A stretch of 64,000 nucleotides of DNA, taken from positions 4,588,001-4,652,000 of the forward strand of contig OW203762.1 in assembly GCA_934045905.1 (NCBI GenBank). The letters run 5' to 3'. Shown here piece after piece: positions 22,279-33,106 of this stretch (position 1 is its first letter; each line of letters opens with the position of its first letter). Position numbers and translations under genes: made by a program. Source of the stretch: Leuctra nigra. Its lineage: Eukaryota; Arthropoda; Insecta; Plecoptera; Leuctridae. Below the pieces are notes generated by a model, which searched no databases, was not told the origin of the DNA, and was given only the letters and a program-made list of their open reading frames with translations.

Positions 22279-22755
22279 AGCTTGGTTCCCATACTTCGCT
22301 TTCGTTTCGCATTCGGTTCGCTTTCGCGTCGCGAAGTTTGTAGTCGTTTCCATAATTTCTGTTTCGCGCGTTTCGCGTATCCATGGATACGCGAAACATA
22401 AATAGTATTCTGCCAAAAGTTAAAAACAAAATGACAGATTATAATCAGATAATAAGCAAGAAGGGCAAGAAAATGCAGAAAAAACGAAACTTGAAAGTTG
22501 AAACGTCAAAACGTCAAAACTTATGTTTATTAATCGAATATCGAATATAAGCTCGAGGTCGACCGGAAATGGAGATTCGATATATCGCATCACTTTCGGA
22601 TTTCGCGCGTTTCGGTTTCGTCGAAGTTGAAGTTGGTCCAACATTTTTGCATTTCGAAGACGAAATTAAACATGGACGAATTTCTGTGTTAAAAGGTAGC
22701 CATTTTGCGAAAGCGAACCGAATGTGAAGCGAAAGCGAAGTATGGGAACGCAGCT
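22279..22755. mobile_element. Harbinger-type MITE with TAA target duplication
   Basis: The 477-bp element has TIRs of about 50 bp (AGCTTGGTTCCCATACTTCG / AGCTGCGTTCCCATACTTCG) rich in CGCTTTCG repeats. TAA flanks both ends (22276-22278, 22756-22758). No transposase. Confidence 0.85.
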
Positions 22756-22765
22756 TAATGGTTTA

Positions 22766-23103
22766 TACGTCGTTGTGGTTTATGCCGTTATGCTGTATAC
22801 GTATATTCTAATACGTATTTGTGATGTTTAGTGTTGGTTGATTTAAATTGATTACACTGGATATGTTTCTTACTGTTCTTTATTCTCTTAGTGCTCTGCT
22901 GTCTGTCTCGTGTACTGGTAGAGGAAGAGTGTTGCATTCTGGGAGTGGGCTACGGGGTTGGGTCAAGGGGTTGGCTGCCAACATGGCAAAGTGTAAACTT
23001 GGAATTTGGGGTGTGATCTTGGCGGTGGGAATGATTGTGCTTATTTGCGCGAATAACTGCCCGAATACATACATCATACAACGGCATAAACCACAACGAC
23101 GTA
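22766..23103. mobile_element. TA-flanked TIR MITE (Tc1/mariner-like)
   Basis: The 338-bp element has TIRs TACGTCGTTGTGGTTTATGC of about 24 bp and is flanked by TA dinucleotides. An 86-codon frame inside has no recognisable domain and I do not call it. Confidence 0.72.
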
Positions 23104-23114
23104 TATGATCCTAT

Positions 23115-23302
23115 TGTTAGGATAGCCACCCTAACTAGTGTAGGAGTGTGTGATAGTTACTGTGTGTTATTATGTATGAATGTATAGACGTAATTGTTAA
23201 AGTGTGAATGTTCTGTAAGTGTTAGATTAGTTTGGTATCGGTTCGTCAGCGAGGATGCGCTCCTGTCAACCGAGGGTAATTGTTAGCTGAGGTGGGCTCA
23301 AG
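23115..23302 (+). repeat. 5' LTR, left piece
   Basis: It matches positions 31005-31203 of the 3' LTR, except for a short deletion (GAATGTTCA missing near 23288) and a few differences. It ends at …GGCTCAAG where the hAT terminus begins. Confidence 0.9.
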
Positions 23303-23687
23303 CAGGGGGGGCGCTAAGGGGGGGCGAGGGGGGGGGGGCGACCGCCCCCCCGAGATTCTTTTCGCCCCCCCGGCCGCCCCCCCCCCCCCCAGAGCATGAA
23401 AAAATGATCTTGAAAAGATAAATCACTCTATATTCCTGCCCATAACTCTGTGTCTTTCTAATGATGTCTAGCACTAAATGTTTCATTTCGTGTTATGGTT
23501 CCGTCGTCCATACTGTTTACTTTGTATTTTTCTCAGACATAAATAATTTTCTCAACGGTTTCGGGTTTCGGGTTTACTTTCATTTCCAGCCGAGTTGAGT
23601 CTGGGAATGCCGATTCCCACATTGGCATCGTGTGATTCATTCTGAAACCGTTTGACAAGGCAGATTTTCTGTCACGTCAACACCTTA

Positions 23688-25218
23688 TTGAGCGAGCGTA
23701 GCGAGCGTCACCACGGTACTCTTATGGCACTTTCTCTGTGTGTTTTTTTTTTTTTTTTTTTTTTTTTTTTTGTTTTTTTTTTTTTTTTTTTTGCCTGCAC
23801 TGCCCAGGTCAAACCGCACAACCAATCGATCTGAAATTTTGTACACATACTAACGTATTCTATGCGATCCCTGGGATCTTTTCTGAACGATATCCTGTGA
23901 TTGGTTCAAATTTTATAAAAATTATCTTTCGATTGGTTGGTTCGATCAATTTGAAATTTAGCAAAGTCATTGCAACCAACATTGTACCCAATCAAAAAAA
24001 ATTGAGCCAAATCCTCCAATTGGTTCAAATTTGAAACCATTTTTCCTGTGATTTTTGAAATTTAAACTGGAACCGATTGACCGACCAACTAAAAACTTCG
24101 CATGGTCATTGGTACCAACATTTAAGGTATTTTTGCCAATTTTCACTCTAATATGTCGTTATTTTCAAAAGTTTTTGTCATTTTAGGGACTTTTTGCGTG
24201 TTGGCTGTCAAATTCACGGCGACTTCGAATCTACAAGGCAAGGTTGTTAGAGCAGAAAGTTTTAAACGATATGAAACTAATATTGACCGTTCAACAGATT
24301 GATCTGATATTGTGTACACACTAATATCATATGATATGAGTGGTCCCAGGTATATTTTTTGAACGAGATCCTGTGATTTTCGAAAATTATAACAAGGAAC
24401 CGTTCAATCATAAAGGTTTAATCGATCAACTTAAAACTTAGCAAGGATTGGCAACTTAAAACTTAGCAAGGATTGGCACCAATATTTTTCATTTGTATAC
24501 TTAATTTAAAACGGCCTATAGCCACACCACCATTTGACCTATCAAATGGTCTTCGATTAATCTGATCAATCAAACTCATATTTTGCATGGTCGTTCAGAC
24601 CAACATTGTCTCTTATTTTACAAATTTTCAGCCCTACCAGTCAAGAACATAGATGCACTTATTGACAGTTTTAATAACTGTCAGAAATGACATTTCAAAA
24701 CAGAAATTCCACTGCATTCTGGGTTGCTCTATGTAGCAAAGCAAAGTTTATAGATGGCTTTTCTCAATATCAAGTAAGACAGATTCTTTTCTTAGTTGAT
24801 CATATTGCAATACATAATGTAGTCAAAATGTAATGTATGTATTTCATATACATAGGTATAGGTATACCTTATCTAAAATAATTTATTTTACGATATGGAT
24901 TGTGTTTCACAGTTATGAAAACGACGTTTTGACTAGATAGCATAATATTTTACACATTTCCAGCCCAATCGGTCAAGAATTTACAGACTTATTGCTGTTT
25001 TAAGTGTTTGAATATCTGTCCAAAGAGATTGATGGAAAAATATCAGTACAATAATATGTTATTTAATTGATCCAGAGTGTTAATGAAAAGTTGCAGGGAA
25101 AATTGGTAATAAATAATGTATAGTTAGTTATCTTTGATTGAATGGATCGTGCTATGATTGGCGATGTCGTGCGTGTCGGTGCTCGCTCATCAACGCGTTA
25201 CACCGAGCGTTTTCCTAG
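23688..25218 (+). mobile_element. Helitron-like element nested in the hAT transposon
   Basis: It begins TTGAGCGAGCGTAGC after A and ends TTTTCCTAG before T, 1,531 bp. T-run at 23744-23792. The interior fuses two subfamilies, with a 22-bp local duplication (AACTTAAAACTTAGCAAGGA) near 24428-24475. Confidence 0.85.
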
Positions 25219-26290
25219 TGATAATCTGTCAGGCTCATAATTGAATCAGTTGCATTCCAGACAAGCTGGACTCCACATCGAGTTTTTCGAAAGCTCGATA
25301 CGTTATCGAGCTACGTTATTACGTTATTGTGTAAACTCTTCATAAAGTATAATGTCAAAGCGAATTATTGCGGACTACTTTTCTATAGAAAAGTCTAAGA
25401 AACAAAAAACCGTCAGTGAAAATGTTATTAACGTTAATGTTGGTGCTGGTGCTGGAAATGAAGACGCGAGTCCTGCACCAAGTATACCTAACCTTGCGTG
25501 TGAGAGTGTCGGAGTGTCAAGTGAGGATGAAATTGATTTTCATGATCAAACCGATGAGTGATGCGTCAGAATCAGATGAAGAATATGAAAATTGGTTATC
25601 TAGGCGCAAGGCCGAAAGAGCAGATACAGATAAGGTTGATGGCGATGCAACACGGGCAAGATCTGTTCCCGGGCCAAGTGACTTATCACAATTGTCTTCC
25701 GACAAACCGTGTCAACTCATTCTAAAATCGTATCCATTAACAGTGTATGGTGCAGCTGGTAAAGATAGCCGAAGTTTCAAATCGGCGTGGTACGCTCACT
25801 ATCCGTGGTTAGAATACAGTGTTTTAAAAAATGCTGCATTTTGCTTTCCTTGTCGGTTTTTTTCCACAATTTCGAATTCGTCTATTTCCGCTAATACAGC
25901 AACCGCGTTCACAACGACTGGTTTTTCAAATTGGAAGAATGCGATGGACAAAGAAAAGGGGCTGAAGCAACACCACAGCAGTCAGGTGCATAAGAGTATT
26001 CACATTGCGTGGGCGTCGTATCAAGACAATAAGGCGAGGGTATCAAGTCAGTGGCTTCACAGATTAATACCGGTCATGAGGCACTTGTTAAAGAAAACTG
26101 TCAATAAATTTCTGTTATAGCTGATGCGCTCCTCTACACAGCTCTTCAAGGTATTGCTCAGCGAGGAAATGACGAAAGCACCGACAGTTTTAACAAGGGA
26201 AACTTTCTGGAACTTATTAATTTTGTATCAAAATATTGTGAAATTGTACGTAAGAAGCTTGAGACCGGCCCAAGAAACGCGAGATATTTG

Positions 26291-27472
26291 GGGAATGGCT
26301 CAGACGCCGGTCGCGTCTTTCCATACCCTAATCGAGCCCAACTCAATACAACTGTTTAGAGACTAAAGAACTGAACTAAATATTTTCTAGCAATTCAAAT
26401 TATGTTATGTCGTCCTTCAAATGACTTCCTACTGTAAATTCTTAGTACCTTAGGTATAGTTACCTAAGCACCTAAACACCTGGTACCTGTATTGTAACAC
26501 AAAAACACTTATTAGCAACCATCTTAAATTGGTATATTGGACCTACAATAAACCTAGCTGACAATATTAGAGAATCTATTCTGATCAAAACATTCGTTGG
26601 TATTAATGCGAAGCTCAAAAGTAGATGGTACTTTTGCGTAGGCAGCTATGGGGTTGACCTGAAATATTGGTCATAATTTAATTTTCATGATTATTATAAT
26701 TATTGATTAAACCAAACCACTTCTGCTCATTTTGTTTCGCCTTGCTTATAATCAAATGCATTTTTGTCTCGTGTCCGAATTTTGTTACCCAGAAATTTCT
26801 ACCTCCTTATAAAGTGTTTAAATCTATTTTCCGAACAATGTTCTTTATTTTCAAACTGTCAACAATTACGTGAGTAAAACCTCCAATATTGCTGAGACAC
26901 CTCACTTAGCTGCTTCATTATGAATGGGAGTGTTAGAATGTTTGGTTATACCAAATAGATTCGGCGTTAAATGCGAGTAAAATGCAAATTTTCAAATCAA
27001 TGAGTTGGGCTCGATTAGGGTATGGAAAGACGCGTCCCGCGTATCCGGGATCCCTGGCAGTAGAATTAGAATCCCGGTCACGTTCCGTGACGTCACAATC
27101 TCAGTAGATAATGTGTATTCATTAGGCTCTTGTGAATGCGATTTAGCAACGCCACCTCGGTGGTCATGTGGTCAACGCATTGGCTTGCGGTTCCAGGGGT
27201 CGCCGGTTCGATTCTTGCTGGGGTCGCACTTTTTTATTTTGAAGTTTTCATAAGTTTTAATTCTGTCTATAACCATAGAGTTATTTTTTTAAGTTGCCCA
27301 GCTTTAATTTTCGCTAGTTCGAATTTGTCTACCCATAGAGAGTTTTATTCCTTCGTCTGCCCAGTAACACGTATGAGCCTGCCAGAGGACTAGCTGTGAC
27401 GTCACGAAGCGTGACCGGGATTCTAATTCTACTGGCAGGGATCCCGGATAACCGGGACCTGAGCCAGACCCA
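26291..27472. mobile_element. Palindromic MITE with 8-bp duplication GATATTTG
   Basis: The 1,182-bp insertion is flanked by GATATTTG (26283-26290 and 27473-27480). Its ends share TGGCTCAG…CCGG as imperfect TIRs. It contains two side-by-side palindromes: 26313-26347 inverts at 26999-27034, and 27040-27102 inverts at 27391-27455. The 8-bp duplication suggests a hAT-like integrase. Confidence 0.8.
27150..27230 (+). repeat. tRNA-like (SINE-head-like) sequence
   Basis: TGGTCATGTGGTCAACGC resembles an A box and GGTTCGATTCT a B box, spaced about 40 bp apart as in tRNA genes, and a short T-run follows at 27230. The acceptor and T stems pair poorly, so this is a degenerate pol III promoter unit and not a working tRNA. 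It lies in the loop of the second palindrome of the MITE. Confidence 0.5.
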
Positions 27473-28991
27473 GATATTTGCACCATTCAATTCAAAACGA
27501 GTTAATTCACGTGATGGCCAGAATGGTACTTGAAACAATTCGTGATGAGGTAAAGTATGCCTCTTATTTCGCAATAATGTCAGATGAGAGCAAAGATATA
27601 TCTAAAATTGAGCAGCTATCTACTGTAGTTCGATACTACTTCGACGGCAATATCTACGAGAGGTTCATCGGCTATCACAGCGCGTCCTTCCTTGACGCTA
27701 ATCATCTATTGACATATATCAAGACAATGTTGAGTGATTGTGGAATTGACATAAACAATTGCGTTGGTCAGACGTATGATGGCGCGAGTGTCATGAGTGG
27801 CCGTCTGAACGGTGTTCAAGCTTTGCTGAAACGAGACGTTCCACAGGCAATTTACGTTCACTGCTTTAATCATAGATTGAATCTTGTCATTGTCGATGTT
27901 TGCAAAAACAATAAATCTGCATACGAGTTTTTTACATTCATTGAGGACTTATACGTGTTCTTATCTGGTTCTGCGACTCACGCAAAATTCATCGATATAC
28001 AGAAACTTGTTCAACCAAACGAGAAAGTACTCGTCTTAAAAATAATTTGTGAAACTCGCTGGGCTTGCCAAGTTTCCGCCTGCCATGCCGTCAAGTCAAC
28101 AATTCCAGTAATACTGGTAACTCTGACTCAACTGTCAATTGACAAGGATGACAGGTCTACCCGAGCCAAAGGTCTACTTCATCAAATAGATTTTCAGTTC
28201 ATCGTCCTACTGTCATAGCATCGTCATAGCATTTTAAGAGATTTGAAAGTGGCTTCAGATTACCTTCAAGGAGTTCAATGCGACCTGACTCGTGCTCTGA
28301 ACATTGTAGGTTCTGTTATTGATGAGTTCCAGAATTATCGAAACAACTCGGTGACAACGTTCAAGAGCATGTGGAAAGAAGCACTGGAAATTGCTGAAGA
28401 AAACCATATCACGACGACAACCGATGCATCTGATTCGTTGGTAGGCTCCCGCATTAAACGTTTACCTAAGAAATTGCAGCAATATGTTATTACCGAAGAA
28501 ATGGGAACTTCAGAACTGAAACAAACTAATTCTGAAAATGAAATTAGATGCCACGTATTTATTCCGATTTTGGATCAAATTCTGTCAGAGTTAAATAAAA
28601 GATTTTGCAACAATGACGCAATTCTGAAGGGCATCAGTTGCCTCAATCCACAAAGTGATTCTTTTATGGACTTCTCTAAATTATTGCCGTTTGCACATCA
28701 CTATAAATGTGACACTGACAGTTTGGAATCGGAAGCAAAATTAATTTCAAAGACACTGAAGCGTCACACCGAAGAAACGAATACGGAAATAACCAGTTTG
28801 CTGGAGTTGGTACAGTTCCTGGAGAAGTACAACTTACAAGTTAGCATTTAGTGAACTCTATAAATTGGGAGTAATTGCTTTGACAATTCCTGCCTCCAGT
28901 GCGGCCTGTGAGCGAACATTTTCTTGTCTCAGACGAACAAAAACATACCTGCGCAATAGAATGGGTAATAATCGGTTATAATAATACGGTT

Positions 28992-29087
28992 ATGCTAGCG
29001 GGATTGTATTTCTGTAGTCTTTATTAAATAAACGTATTAAAATATATTTGTGTTTAATTAAGTATTGTTAGTCCCCTAGACATAAGA
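28992..29087 (+). repeat. 5' LTR, right piece
   Basis: It matches the last ~95 bp of the 3' LTR (ATGCTAGC…CTTTATTAAATAAACG…CCCCTAGACATAA). It includes an AATAAA signal. The final CA is changed to GA. Confidence 0.9.
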
Positions 29088-29088
29088 A

Positions 29089-30935
29089 TTGGGGGCTCGG
29101 CCAAAATATTTTTTTATCGTGTTTTTTATCATTGGTTTAAGTGTTTGTTCTGTTAATTGTGAAATGGATCCATGCGTCGATCCATCCGACCCAGATCCAT
29201 GGGGGCTGCAGAGGCTACCACCCGATGTAGCCAGCTTCATGTCGGACTACATGAAGAGAGATTTCCAAGGGTTCTTGGTCGACCTGCGACGCCATTATTC
29301 GTGGATGGCGGCAGTGAGGTTGCTGGAGCGTGACCGCGCCTGGCAGCCGACGACGCAGAGCAAGAGGTTAGAGGACAGTGCACGGTTTTTAGGGCTGGAA
29401 TCGGCCGCTGATTACTACGCAACCACTCCACCTCCATCGCGGGAAGAATATGCAGCTTATTACGGGATCACTGTGGCTACATCGCGGGAGGAGGCTACGG
29501 CGGCCGCGGCTTACTACGCGACTGTTCCAGCGCCATCGCGCCACAGAACCGTCTCTACCATGACGCCGGGTAGCGCCATCGCGACGCCAGTTCGCATGGA
29601 TGCCGCTACTCAAGGTACGCCAGGTGAGACAGACGCCCAGAAGCTCCAGGCTTCAACCTCCCACGCCGCCGTCTCTACCATGACGCCGGGTAGCGCCGCC
29701 GCGACGCCAGGTCGCAAGGATGCGGCTACGCCAGGTCAGAGAGACGTCCAGAAGCATCAGACTTCACCGCGCGACGCCGCCGGCTCTCCCATGACGCCGG
29801 GTAGCGCCGCCGCGACGCCAGGTCGCAAGGATGCTGCTACGCCAGGTCAGAGAGACGTCCAGAAGAATCAGACTTCACCGCGCGACGCCGCCGGCTCTCC
29901 CATGACGCCGGGTAGCGCCGCCGCGACGCCAGGTCGCAAGGATGCTGCTACGCCAGGTCAGAGAGACGTCCAGAAGAATCAGACTTCATCGTCCCACGCC
30001 GCCATCTCAGCAACGACGCCGGGTAGAGCCGCCGCGATGCCAGGTCGCACGTAAGCCGCGACGCCAGGTGGCATGGACGCTGCTACGGGCCCAAAGTACG
30101 CAGCGTCGCCAGGTGGCACGGACGCTGCTACGCGGCCCAAGTACGAAGCGTCGCCAGGACGCATGGAAGCCGCGACGCCGGGTCCTATGAATGCAGCAAC
30201 GACGCCGGGTAGCGCCGCCGCGACGCCAGGTCGCACGGAATCCGCGACGCCGGGTCCCAAGAAAGGAGCGACGCTAGGTCGCACGGACGCCACGACGCCG
30301 GGTCCCAAGAGAGAAACGACGCCAGGTCGCACGACGCCGCGACGCTAGATGGCATGGACGCCGCGACGCTAGATGGCATGGACGCCGCTACAGGCCCAAA
30401 GTACGCAGCGTCGCCAGGACGCAATGATGCCGCGACGCCGAGCGCCACGTACGCAACGACGCCAGGTTGCAAGGACGCCGCTACGGGTCCAATGTACGCA
30501 GCGTCGCCAGGACGCACTGATGCCGCGACGCCGGAGGGCAGGGACGCTGCTACGGGGCCCAAGTACGGAGCGTCGCCAGGACGCATAGACGCCGCGACGC
30601 CGGGTGGCACGGACGCCGCTACGGGGCCCAAGTACTCAGCGTCGCCTGGACGCAGGGACGCCGCGACGCCGGGTGGCACGGACGCCGCTACGGGGCCCAA
30701 GTACACAGCGTCGCCAGGAAGCATGAACGCCGCGACGCCGGGTGGCACGGACGCCGCTTCGGGGCCCAAGTACGCAGCGTCGCCAGGACGCAGGGACGCC
30801 GCGACGCCGGGTGGCACGGACGCCGCTTCGGGGTTTAAGTACGCAGCGTCGCCAGGACGCAGGGACGTCGCGACGCCGGGTGGCACGGACGCCGCTTCGG
30901 GGCCGAAGTACCTCAGCGTCGCCAGGACGCACTGA
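29089..30935 (+). CDS. Repetitive TPG-rich protein of the LTR element (broken by one stop and one frameshift)
   Basis: The long frame starts upstream of or at MDPCVDPSDPDPWG (ATG 29164); an earlier ATG at 29089 would give a hydrophobic leader but overlaps the primer site. A non-repetitive N-terminal region of about 100 residues (RLPPDVASFMSDYM…) could be a gag-like segment. Then come repeats of 37 residues (111 bp) containing AAATPGRKDAATPGQRD, and after a TAA at about 30053, repeats of 23 residues (69 bp) of the type DAATPGGTDAATGPKYAAS up to 30935, with a frame change near 30350. Both periods are multiples of three, so the repeats expanded under coding constraint or were coding when they expanded. 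No enzymatic domain is visible and I do not recognise a family. Confidence 0.6.
29090..29107 (+). other. Primer-binding site resembling tRNA-Pro
   Basis: TGGGGGCTCG begins two bases after the LTR. It equals the first 10 bases of the classical tRNA-Pro primer-binding site of retroelements; the rest diverges. Confidence 0.75.
30600..30930 (+). repeat. 69-bp coding minisatellite
   Basis: Unit starts (GGACGCCGCT) lie at 30611, 30680, 30749, 30818 and 30887, an exact 69-bp period with few substitutions. More divergent units extend left to about 30060. Confidence 0.9.
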
Positions 30936-30990
30936 TGCCGCGACGCCGGGCGCCATGTACGCAGCGTCGCTAGGTCGCAACGCCGCGTTT

Positions 30991-31004
30991 AAGGGGGGGG
31001 AGAA
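30991..31004 (+). other. Polypurine tract
   Basis: AAGGGGGGGGAGAA lies directly before the 3' LTR, the expected plus-strand primer site. Confidence 0.85.
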
Positions 31005-31400
31005 TGTTAGGATAGCCACCCTAACTAGTGTAGGAGTGTGTGATAGTTACTGTGTGTTATTATTATGAATGTATAGACATAATTGTTAAAGTGTGAATGT
31101 TCTGTAAGTGTTAGATTAGTTTGGTATCGGTTCGTCAGCGAGGATGCGCTCCTGTCAACCGAGGGTAATTGTTAGGAATGTTCAGCTGAGGTGGGCTCAA
31201 GATAAAGAGGGTTGCTTGGCCGACCGGATGCAAAGACAGTGGAGTTTCGCAGGCCAGCAAGAAGGCAGTTGGTTACTTGCTGGCATCGAGGGTGGTTGAC
31301 CCGATGCTAGCTGGTTTGTATTTCTGTAGTCTTTATTAAATAAACGTATTAAAATATATTTGTGTTTAATTTAAGTATTGTTAGTCCCCTAGACATAACA
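31005..31400 (+). repeat. 3' LTR, 396 bp
   Basis: TGTTAGG…CATAACA, with inverted ends TGTTA/TAACA. CTAT follows and also precedes the 5' LTR. AATAAA lies at about 31340. Confidence 0.92.
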
Positions 31401-31419
31401 CTATTACATATTCTAATTG

Positions 31420-32262
31420 AAGTTCTAATGAACTTTGTAAATTTTTACCAATTTCCCTTCTTTATAATTATCGGTTAATATTAACATTTTATTTTTCTGA
31501 TGAGCATAAAATTCTTCAAAATCACCCAGTTCAAACTAGATTGTCTTTACTCAGCAATTTTTCCGTCCCGGCCTGGCGTAACAAAAATGGTAAACGAAGA
31601 CTGGATTTTATTGTTCCAGAAACATTTAACTTAATTCCCAGTAATTGCAGAAATTTAGAATCATTTTCTATCCTTAAAATTGCGTTGAAACATTGGCTTA
31701 TCTCAACCTTGTCTGAAGGTTGAATGCTCATATTGTTATTATTTATGTTTTTATTTAGGTTATGTATTCATTCTTTTCGATGGGTGTTCACTTTAGAACC
31801 ACTTTTGAACCTATGCTTTTCTCAACCTTGTATGAAAGTTTTATAACGTATGGTGAATGTTATTTTTTTGATTATTTATGTCATTATTAGGAATTATTAT
31901 ACATTCACTTTTCTTTATCTTGAGTTAATTTATACATTTTTTGTGTGTGTTATTGTATTCACTTTTTCTTATTATTCAAGAGTTATTTTTATTTATTCTC
32001 TTTGATGGTTGTTTACCCTTATTTGATAGTATATAGCAAGTGTTTGAATGTTCTATGCTATGTGATTATTATGTAATATTTATTCTTTATCTTATTATTC
32101 TTAAGTTACTTCATTAATTCTTTTTTTGTATTGTTCTCTTACTCTCCTAAAACATTATCTGTTCTTTCTTTTCATATTGTTTTTTTCCCACCGATGAGCT
32201 CCCTGAGCTTTGTGGATTGTGTGATGTTTGATAATAAAGGAGTTAAAAAAAAAAAAAAAAAA
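31420..32262 (+). mobile_element. 3' end of a LINE with poly(A) tail
   Basis: A terminal reverse-transcriptase tail is readable around 31535-31723 (SVPAWRNKNGKRRLDF… SILKIALKHWLIS…, stop at 31721), as in Jockey/CR1-like ORF2 C-termini. About 520 bp of T-rich 3' UTR follows, with AATAAA near 32233 and an A-run at 32245-32262. The 5' part is missing (truncated). Confidence 0.8.
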
Positions 32263-32887
32263 CTTGTGGCAATATTGCTGCTGCCAGTCTACAGATTCAC
32301 TTATTTGTTTGACAGTTCGTGTTTCCAAGTGCAGTATGGAAAAGAAGAAACAATTTAAATTTAAATTTAGTTACAAAGTTTACATTTTAGTCATAGCATA
32401 ACAACTATCAAATATTCATAATTTTATTTGTAAAAAAGTGCCCCTGATAACCTCCCTGATCGCCCCTATCTCTAGTACCACGGAATCCACCAGTGGTCAG
32501 TCATGTTCCTTATTTTCTCGAATAGAATTCACAGCTTGCACGTGATGTCATCTCATTGTTGCCATCCACCATCTTGATGGCACGCAGAAAAGCAGTGATT
32601 CTCTTTTTTTGACGATATTTTATAGTTAATTGGTACTTGGGCAATTGTATAAGCTCCGGAGATATCTTTAGTACAAAGAGGATTAACTCACATTCCAAAA
32701 ATATCGTACAACGATTTACCTCAATAAAGTTATGAATCTGACTAGTCAACGTGCCAACGTAATGTCCGTCCTCAGCTGAAAAATTCAATAATTTAGCTTT
32801 GCAGATATAAAACAAAAGAAATTCGTGCAATATATGAAGATAAGGCCCCATGGTTCTCCATTAGACCTTCATTTTCTGTACCTGCAG
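32263..32887. other. Intergenic or intronic sequence without a recognised gene
   Basis: A 113-codon minus-strand frame (32510-32851) has no recognisable domain. The right part is the intron upstream of the channel exon and ends in a good acceptor (TTTTCTGTACCTGCAG). Confidence 0.45.
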
Positions 32888-33106
32888 CATCACTTGGGCC
32901 GTGGTGATCGCGGCTGCTGTGGGCTGCACCGTGTCGGTCTGTCTAGTGACCTTGACACGATATCAGGAGAACCCGACGGTCATCTCCATTGAACGCGACT
33001 TCCACGAGTGGAACATGACGCTCCCCTCCACCTTCATCTGTCCTCGCGCAGGCGACGATGATGAAGACGCGGATTATCAGGAGGAGTTGCAGCGCGTCTC
33101 GACAAG
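32888..33106 (+). CDS. DEG/ENaC (pickpocket-like) channel, exon with first transmembrane segment
   Basis: This exon encodes one hydrophobic span (ITWAVVIAAAVGCTVSVCLV) followed by RYQENPTVISI and LPSTFIC, matching the TM1 and post-TM1 signature of amiloride-type Na+ channels (RY…P, FPAVTIC-like). It opens after TTTTCTGTACCTGCAG (phase 1) and closes at …TCGACAAG|GTCTGT (phase 2). The protein would be a plasma-membrane cation channel subunit with a large extracellular domain; earlier and later exons are not found in the window. Family assignment is firm; the exact subfamily is not. The last ~87 bases of the exon, plus intron start, are the founder sequence of the adjacent satellite. Confidence 0.88.

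Larger units (their letters stand above)
25352..28980 (+). pseudogene. ZMYM1/hAT-family transposase relic
   Basis: Segments in shifting frames match the hAT-derived zinc-finger MYM-type 1 family. Visible are MSKRIIADYFSIEKSKKQK (25352), a TTF-type zinc-finger stretch AAFCFPCRFF (about 25835), LLYTALQGI…RGNDES (about 26130), the DUF4371-like core MSDESKDISKIEQLSTVVRY (about 27580) and CFNHRLNLVIVD, and the C-terminal dimerisation motif IPASSAACERTFSCLRRTK (about 28890). Frameshifts occur near 25550, 26105 and 28218. A MITE splits it at 26291-27472. Removing the MITE and one GATATTTG restores the frame across the junction (…NARYLHHSIQNE…). This is the transposase of the surrounding hAT element or a decayed domesticated copy; I favour the former. 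Confidence 0.85.
23303..28991 (+). mobile_element. Decayed autonomous hAT transposon inside the 5' LTR
   Basis: It starts CAGGGGGGGCGC, a hAT-like terminus, right after the LTR sequence GGCTCAAG, and contains a ZMYM1/hAT-type transposase relic at 25352-28980. The right terminus is lost: LTR sequence resumes at about 28992 without a matching TIR. It hosts a Helitron (23688-25218) and a palindromic MITE (26291-27472). The left part is dominated by G and C runs (23303-23395). Confidence 0.65.
23115..31400 (+). mobile_element. Non-autonomous LTR retrotransposon, 5' LTR disrupted
   Basis: Boundaries TGTTAGG…CATAACA are flanked by CTAT (23111-23114 and 31401-31404). The 5' LTR is present in two pieces, 23115-23302 and about 28992-29087, separated by a hAT transposon with loss of roughly 110 bp. 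The 3' LTR is complete (31005-31400). A primer-binding site follows the 5' LTR and a polypurine tract precedes the 3' LTR. The interior encodes only a repetitive TPG-rich protein, with no protease, RT, RNase H or integrase, so mobility would need enzymes in trans. Confidence 0.85.

Noticed and set aside
22848..23108. 86-codon plus-strand frame with a hydrophobic stretch
   Set aside because: It lies entirely within a small TA-flanked MITE and has no recognisable domain.
27150..27230. Functional tRNA gene
   Set aside because: B box is good but acceptor and T stems do not pair; treated as a SINE-like relic.
30185..30886. 233-codon minus-strand frame in the 69-bp repeat
   Set aside because: Because the repeat is 69 bp, other frames also stay open; the plus frame follows the LTR element's orientation, primer site and polypurine tract.
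32510..32851. 113-codon minus-strand frame
   Set aside because: No recognisable domain, AT-rich composition and no splice context; probably chance.
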